9,913 bases of DNA from an uncultured Bacteroidales bacterium. GTDB taxonomy: Bacteria > Bacteroidota > Bacteroidia > Bacteroidales > Paludibacteraceae. The notes below the pieces were generated by a model. It was not told the origin of the DNA. It worked only from the letters and a program-made list of their open reading frames with translations, and did not search any database. This document shows, in pieces, positions 6,508 through 9,913 of the stretch; positions within the stretch are counted from its first letter, which is position 1; every line of letters starts with the position of its first letter. A program made the translations under genes and the position numbers. The stretch covers positions 1-9,913 of the forward strand of contig CALAUY010000046.1 of NCBI GenBank assembly GCA_937892015.1, given 5' to 3'.

Positions 6508-8604
6508 ATGAAAAGGTTTGTTTACCTCGCAAGCATGATGCTTGCAACAGTAGCTTTTGTGGCTTGCAACAATCAGCCCGAACAACGATCGTCGTCATCT
6601 GAGGCGATTAAGGCCATCGACAAAAGCTATGCCGAATCATTCTACGGCTATGCCGAAATCTCCGTCCCTGCCGGAGTCACTACCGTTTATCTCGAGAACT
6701 ACAGTGGCGTTGATGCTCAGGGACACAAGCAGAACCTGAAGATTACCCCCATGCAGGTCAACCCCGTGGTTGCCACCCCGACTGACGGCAAGGATGTGGA
6801 GCCTTTCGGAACGGTTAAGCTGCTCTTCCAAGCCCCTGCACAGACGATGGTGGCCGTGTATTACGTGGCCGGTGATGGCGCGCACACGTATGTGCCCGCA
6901 CCCGAGAAGCGCCGCGTCGCACGCGCCCCGATGAACGTCCTCACCGAAGAGGAAGACGACTCTGTCACCTCTGAAGTCTATTCCCTCAGCGATTTCCCCA
7001 TTGACAAGATTACTTTCGGTGAGTTCGGAGTAACGCGTTACGTCATTATGCCGTGGGATTTTGCGTGGTACAACAGCGAAAGTACCAACTGGCAGAACAC
7101 CAAGTCGTTCCCGAAAGATGTCGTATTCTACGATGCGGCACACAACCACACCCTTCGCTACAAGTTCGCGTATGAAGGAGGTAACCAGGCTGCCTATTTC
7201 CTCGACGATGCCTACGAGATTAACGACTATGTCGTAACCGGCGAGAAGTACAACTACTGTGGTGGTTGCGGCAACTGCCCGTATTGCATGCCTTGGGGCT
7301 GCTCGTGTGGATGCAACTCCACCAATCCGGATTTCGTCGGCAATGGTGACCTTACCGGTGGCTCTCAGTCACAAGTGCCCGTCACGACTCCTGAAGACGT
7401 GGTGGTGGTTAACTTGCCCGAACCCGCACCGTACGTCACTTCCGACCAAGAACAGACGTTCTACCACTCCAGTGGCGTTGTCATGTTCGAGGATAGTTGG
7501 CCCAGTACTGACCGCAATGGCGCGTACGACACCGATTTCGATGACGTCATCATCGACTATGATATCGAGACCAAGACAGTCGCTGACGAGCTCCTTGAGA
7601 GCGAAGGATGGCGCGAAGAGGTCAAGGTGGTGATGCATGTCCGCGCTGTCGGTAGCAACAAGCCCGAACGTGTCGGCGTCATCCTCGAAGGTTTCGACCA
7701 GAGCAATGTGGACTATATCGATGTCTATAAGACTCTCGACAGCTGGCAGAACGCACACGGCGAACTGCCCTCATGGACCGTTAACACCCTCCAAGCCAAC
7801 TCGCTCCATTACGAAGTGGACCCGACCCGCCCGCTCGCAGAGATTGGCGCCATCTTCCGTTATCGCGATGCAGGCAGTGGAGCAGGTACAGAGACGTACA
7901 TCTACACCAATAACGACGTCTCGGCTGAACATGTCTTCAACCCCGCACTCAAGCAATACGAGGCTTGGGGTGGTGCCCACGAGAGCCAATACAGCCCCGA
8001 GCTTGCATCACTCTACACCTATCCCCTCTCGCTCGCAAGCGTACAGGGACAGACCTATTACAACTCCATCCCGGGCTATATCAACGTAGCCGGAGGACTC
8101 TACACTTATACCATCATCTACCACATGAAAGCACGGGCAGACATGGACCCCATCGAGCGTGACGCTGTCAAGCAGAACATGATTGAGACGGTCACTAACA
8201 CCACCAACCAGAACTTCTACATCATCGCCAAGAACGGACGTATCGAGATAAACGGTACCATGCGCGACAACTATGTGCCCGTGCACCTCAAGGGTTATCG
8301 CCCCGCTGACTTCGCAGTCAAGGGATTCGGGTCAGGCTACACCTACAAAGATATCTTGGATGCCAACGTGGCCGCAGATGTAGCTAAAGGCGCAGATGCA
8401 GTGCTCGGATCCGACCCGTATGTCTCCAAAGAGGGATATGTATGGGCGTTCAAGTGCCCCACTCTCACCAAGCACGTCTGGAACAAACAGTACTTCTCCG
8501 ACGCTTACCCGCACTACGAGGAATGGGTGCTCTCCAATGGCACCAACCACTCCGACTGGTACGAAGAGGATGTGGACGGACGACGACTCGTTTGCTGGTG
8601 GTAA
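6508..8604 (+). CDS. LruC-domain (DUF4842-type) lipoprotein with a cysteine cluster
   Basis: The 698-aa product has a short hydrophobic leader ending in FVAC20, a plausible lipobox, so it is probably exported and lipidated at Cys20. The motif FEDSWPSTDRNGAYDTDFDDVIIDY (about 327-351) matches the LruC-domain signature FEDxWP...DYDxND-V-DY. The following ~340 residues fit the DUF4842-like C-terminal region, ending with AYPHYEEW...SDWY. Between an N-terminal beta-rich part and the LruC motif is a cluster of seven cysteines at 251, 254, 257, 260, 265, 267 and 269. The spacing CxxCxxCxxC resembles metal or Fe-S ligands, but in an exported protein disulfides or zinc are also possible. LruC proteins are common in Bacteroidetes and their function is largely unknown. 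The gene begins 21 nt after the transferase and ends 23 nt before ispG, so co-transcription is likely. Confidence 0.85.
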   Translation: MKRFVYLASMMLATVAFVACNNQPEQRSSSSEAIKAIDKSYAESFYGYAEISVPAGVTTVYLENYSGVDAQGHKQNLKITPMQVNPVVATPTDGKDVEPFGTVKLLFQAPAQTMVAVYYVAGDGAHTYVPAPEKRRVARAPMNVLTEEEDDSVTSEVYSLSDFPIDKITFGEFGVTRYVIMPWDFAWYNSESTNWQNTKSFPKDVVFYDAAHNHTLRYKFAYEGGNQAAYFLDDAYEINDYVVTGEKYNYCGGCGNCPYCMPWGCSCGCNSTNPDFVGNGDLTGGSQSQVPVTTPEDVVVVNLPEPAPYVTSDQEQTFYHSSGVVMFEDSWPSTDRNGAYDTDFDDVIIDYDIETKTVADELLESEGWREEVKVVMHVRAVGSNKPERVGVILEGFDQSNVDYIDVYKTLDSWQNAHGELPSWTVNTLQANSLHYEVDPTRPLAEIGAIFRYRDAGSGAGTETYIYTNNDVSAEHVFNPALKQYEAWGGAHESQYSPELASLYTYPLSLASVQGQTYYNSIPGYINVAGGLYTYTIIYHMKARADMDPIERDAVKQNMIETVTNTTNQNFYIIAKNGRIEINGTMRDNYVPVHLKGYRPADFAVKGFGSGYTYKDILDANVAADVAKGADAVLGSDPYVSKEGYVWAFKCPTLTKHVWNKQYFSDAYPHYEEWVLSNGTNHSDWYEEDVDGRRLVCWW

Positions 8605-8627
8605 CAACCTAACGCACCACTCATCTC

Positions 8628-9913
8628 ATGGAGAAAATTGCACTTACACAATGCCGACGGAGTACCACGACTACGATGGTGGACTCCGTCGGCATTGGTT
8701 CTGATTTTCCCATTCGCATACAGACCATGGCGAACACCGACACCAACGACATCGACGCGTCTGTCCGTCAGGCACAGCGATGCATCGAGGCCGGTGCTGA
8801 GATTATCCGCTTCACTACTCAAGGTTCTCGAGAGGCCGAGAGCCTACATGAAATACATACTCTCTTATATAAACATTTATCGCTACCTGGTGAAGGGAGC
8901 TCCGATACTTCTGCGTACCATCATACCATCCCGTTGGTGGCAGATGTACACTTCAACCCGAACGTGGCCGACCTCGCTGCACAGTACGTCGAAAAAGTGC
9001 GCATCAACCCGGGTAACTACATCGACCCTGCACGCGTATTCAAACATATCGACTATACCGATGAGGAGTACAACGCTGAACTCCTGCGGCTGAAGGAACG
9101 GTTTACTCGGCTGCTCAACATCTGCAAACAGCACCATACTGCACTCCGTATCGGTGTCAACCACGGCAGTCTCAGTGACCGCATCATGTCTCGGTACGGC
9201 GACACGCCCGCAGGCATGGTCGAGAGCTGCATGGAGTTTCTCAGAGTGGCTGTCGAGGAGCAGTTCTACAACATCGTCCTCTCTATCAAAGCCAGCAACA
9301 CACGCGTCATGGTGGAGACGGTACGCCTACTCGTTGCCGAGATGGACAAGGCCGACATGCATTTCCCCCTCCATCTTGGTGTCACCGAGGCCGGTGAGGG
9401 CGAAGATGGACGCATCAAGTCCGCCGTCGGCATAGGCGCGCTGCTCGCCGACGGCATAGGCGACACTATCCGCGTCAGTCTCAGCGAAGAGCCTGAAGCC
9501 GAGATACCTGTCGCACGAGCACTACGCGACTATTTCACCGACCCCGACAGTATCCGTTACCACGGCGTCAGTCTCGCCCTCAATGAAGACTCCCTCATCT
9601 ACTCCAGCCCCCAGCCCTCTTGGCCACTCTTCCAGCTCCAAGCCGCTGCCGAACTCGGCAAATGGCTCCTCGCCCCTACCGACCCCATTAGTCCCATTAG
9701 TCCCATTAGTCCTATTAGTCCTATTAGTCCTACCCCCTCTTCCCTCAGCTCTCAGGACTTGCTTGACTCCTCCCCTAAGGTAGGGGAGGTCCCGCTTGCG
9801 GGGGAGGGGTATGAACATTTACCAATTTACAAATTTACAAATTTACAAATTATTAATTCTAATTTCTCCCCGGAGAAATTAGACACTCTCCGCAAAGATA
9901 TTCTCCAAGCCGC
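8628..9913 (+). CDS. ispG: 4-hydroxy-3-methylbut-2-enyl diphosphate synthase, partial (3' end beyond window)
   Basis: The first 428 codons are present. IspG (GcpE) reduces methylerythritol cyclodiphosphate to HMBPP, the next-to-last step of the MEP isoprenoid pathway, in the cytoplasm. The barrel domain is unmistakable: RRSTTT (10-15), PIRIQTMANTDT (28-39), RFTTQG (61-66), VADVHFNP (104-111), EKVRINPGNY (122-131), RIGVNHGSLSDR (174-185), SIKASN (219-224), LHLGVTEAGEGEDGRIKSAVGIGALLADGIGDTIRVSLSEEP (about 248-289). The start at 8628 is supported because conserved RRS follows at residue 10. After about residue 310 the sequence enters the extra domain found between barrel and Fe-S domain in Bacteroidetes, Chlamydia and plant enzymes. 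Residues 353-415 there are encoded by repeats and hairpins (9684-9880) without a frame break. The Fe-S cysteines lie beyond the window. Confidence 0.95.
   Translation, partial: MEKIALTQCRRSTTTTMVDSVGIGSDFPIRIQTMANTDTNDIDASVRQAQRCIEAGAEIIRFTTQGSREAESLHEIHTLLYKHLSLPGEGSSDTSAYHHTIPLVADVHFNPNVADLAAQYVEKVRINPGNYIDPARVFKHIDYTDEEYNAELLRLKERFTRLLNICKQHHTALRIGVNHGSLSDRIMSRYGDTPAGMVESCMEFLRVAVEEQFYNIVLSIKASNTRVMVETVRLLVAEMDKADMHFPLHLGVTEAGEGEDGRIKSAVGIGALLADGIGDTIRVSLSEEPEAEIPVARALRDYFTDPDSIRYHGVSLALNEDSLIYSSPQPSWPLFQLQAAAELGKWLLAPTDPISPISPISPISPISPTPSSLSSQDLLDSSPKVGEVPLAGEGYEHLPIYKFTNLQIINSNFSPEKLDTLRKDILQA
8649..8697 (+). other. 15-bp perfect inverted repeat in the first codons of ispG
   Basis: Bases 8649-8663 (CAATGCCGACGGAGT) are exactly complementary to 8683-8697 (ACTCCGTCGGCATTG). 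Inside, CCAC (8665-8668) can pair with GTGG (8679-8682), leaving a bulged A8664 and a 10-nt loop that contains an in-frame ATG (8676-8678). The hairpin starts 21 nt after the A of the start codon and is not followed by a T run, so it does not look like an ordinary terminator. It may influence translation or stability of the ispG part of the transcript; that role is inference. Confidence 0.85.
9684..9728 (+). repeat. In-frame 9-bp tandem repeat, five copies, inside ispG
   Basis: CC(C/T)ATTAGT is repeated five times (three with CCC, then two with CCT), encoding (Pro-Ile-Ser)5 at residues 353-367 of IspG. The unit length keeps the frame. It falls in the poorly conserved extra domain of the protein. 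Confidence 0.95.
9769..9815 (+). repeat. Dispersed G-rich palindromic element, copy 2, in frame inside ispG
   Basis: A hairpin of CCTCCCCTA (9769-9777), AGG loop and TAGGGGAGG (9781-9789) is followed by CCCGC-TT-GCGGG (9791-9802) and GGAGGGGTATGAA. The part from 9780 on matches bases 4-41 at the left edge in the same orientation. Within ispG it encodes KVGEVPLAGEGYE without a stop. The element is an insertion-like block within an otherwise conserved enzyme gene. Confidence 0.85.
9823..9850 (+). repeat. 8-bp tandem repeat after the G-rich element
   Basis: CAATTTAC (9823-9830) is followed by AAATTTAC twice (9831-9846) and a partial AAAT. The unit is not a multiple of three but the ispG frame stays open through it. 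Confidence 0.85.
9861..9880 (+). other. 9-bp inverted repeat with 2-nt centre in ispG
   Basis: AATTTCTCC (9861-9869), CC, GGAGAAATT (9872-9880) form a near-continuous palindrome that closes the repeat-rich block. It encodes SNFSPEKL of IspG. Its meaning is unknown. Confidence 0.85.

Noticed and set aside
8649..8700. Terminator between the LruC gene and ispG
   Set aside because: The stem is strong but lies inside the ispG coding region and is not followed by a T tract.
8396..8704. Plus-strand open frame across the end of the LruC gene and start of ispG
   Set aside because: It overlaps two well supported genes in another frame and has no domain signal.
1..9815. Transposon or integrated element bounded by the two G-rich copies
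   Set aside because: The copies are in direct orientation, short, one lies within ispG, and no transposase or integrase gene is present between them.
9522..9818. Minus-strand open frame with repeated Asn-Arg/Gly-Thr
   Set aside because: The repetitive protein is only the reverse reading of the 9-bp repeat inside ispG, which is supported on the + strand by strong family identity.

Overview
The window is chromosomal DNA from a member of the Bacteroidetes, most likely order Bacteroidales. Four things point there: two promoters of the Bacteroidetes type (TTTG, 20 bp, TAACTTTG); genes without Shine-Dalgarno sequences and with A-rich leaders; a multi-domain secreted protein with starch-binding (CBM26-like) modules, InlB/Listeria-Bacteroides-type repeats and a short C-terminal tail typical of Bacteroidales surface proteins; and an IspG whose barrel region closely resembles Bacteroides IspG as I recall it. 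Species cannot be fixed from the sequence.

Layout, all genes on the + strand. Bases 1-360 hold no confident gene. They start with a copy of a G-rich dispersed element, then a 15-bp tandem repeat, then six imperfect ~21-bp repeats leading directly into a promoter. Bases 361-1349 hold a two-gene module with an ATGA overlap: a 110-aa DUF6922-like protein and an AbiEii-type nucleotidyltransferase, which looks like a type IV toxin-antitoxin or abortive-infection pair. Bases 1372-5040 encode a 1222-aa secreted, probably glucan-binding protein with no recognisable catalytic domain. A strong intrinsic terminator follows at 5063-5095.

A second promoter (5192-5223) starts a tightly packed run of three genes: a WecA/MraY-type sugar-phosphate transferase (5248-6486), a LruC-domain lipoprotein with a dense cysteine cluster (6508-8604), and ispG (8628 to the window end, partial). 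The gaps are only 21 and 23 nt, so they are probably co-transcribed. IspG helps make the isoprenoid units for undecaprenyl phosphate, and the WecA-like enzyme uses that lipid. This metabolic link is an inference.

The most unusual non-coding signals are: the regular ~21-bp repeat array before the toxin-antitoxin promoter, with one diverged unit before the second promoter; a 15-bp perfect inverted repeat inside the first codons of ispG; and a cluster of repeats and hairpins (9684-9880) lying in frame within ispG, whose core matches the element at the left edge of the window. No RNA gene, CRISPR array, insertion sequence or replication origin was seen.
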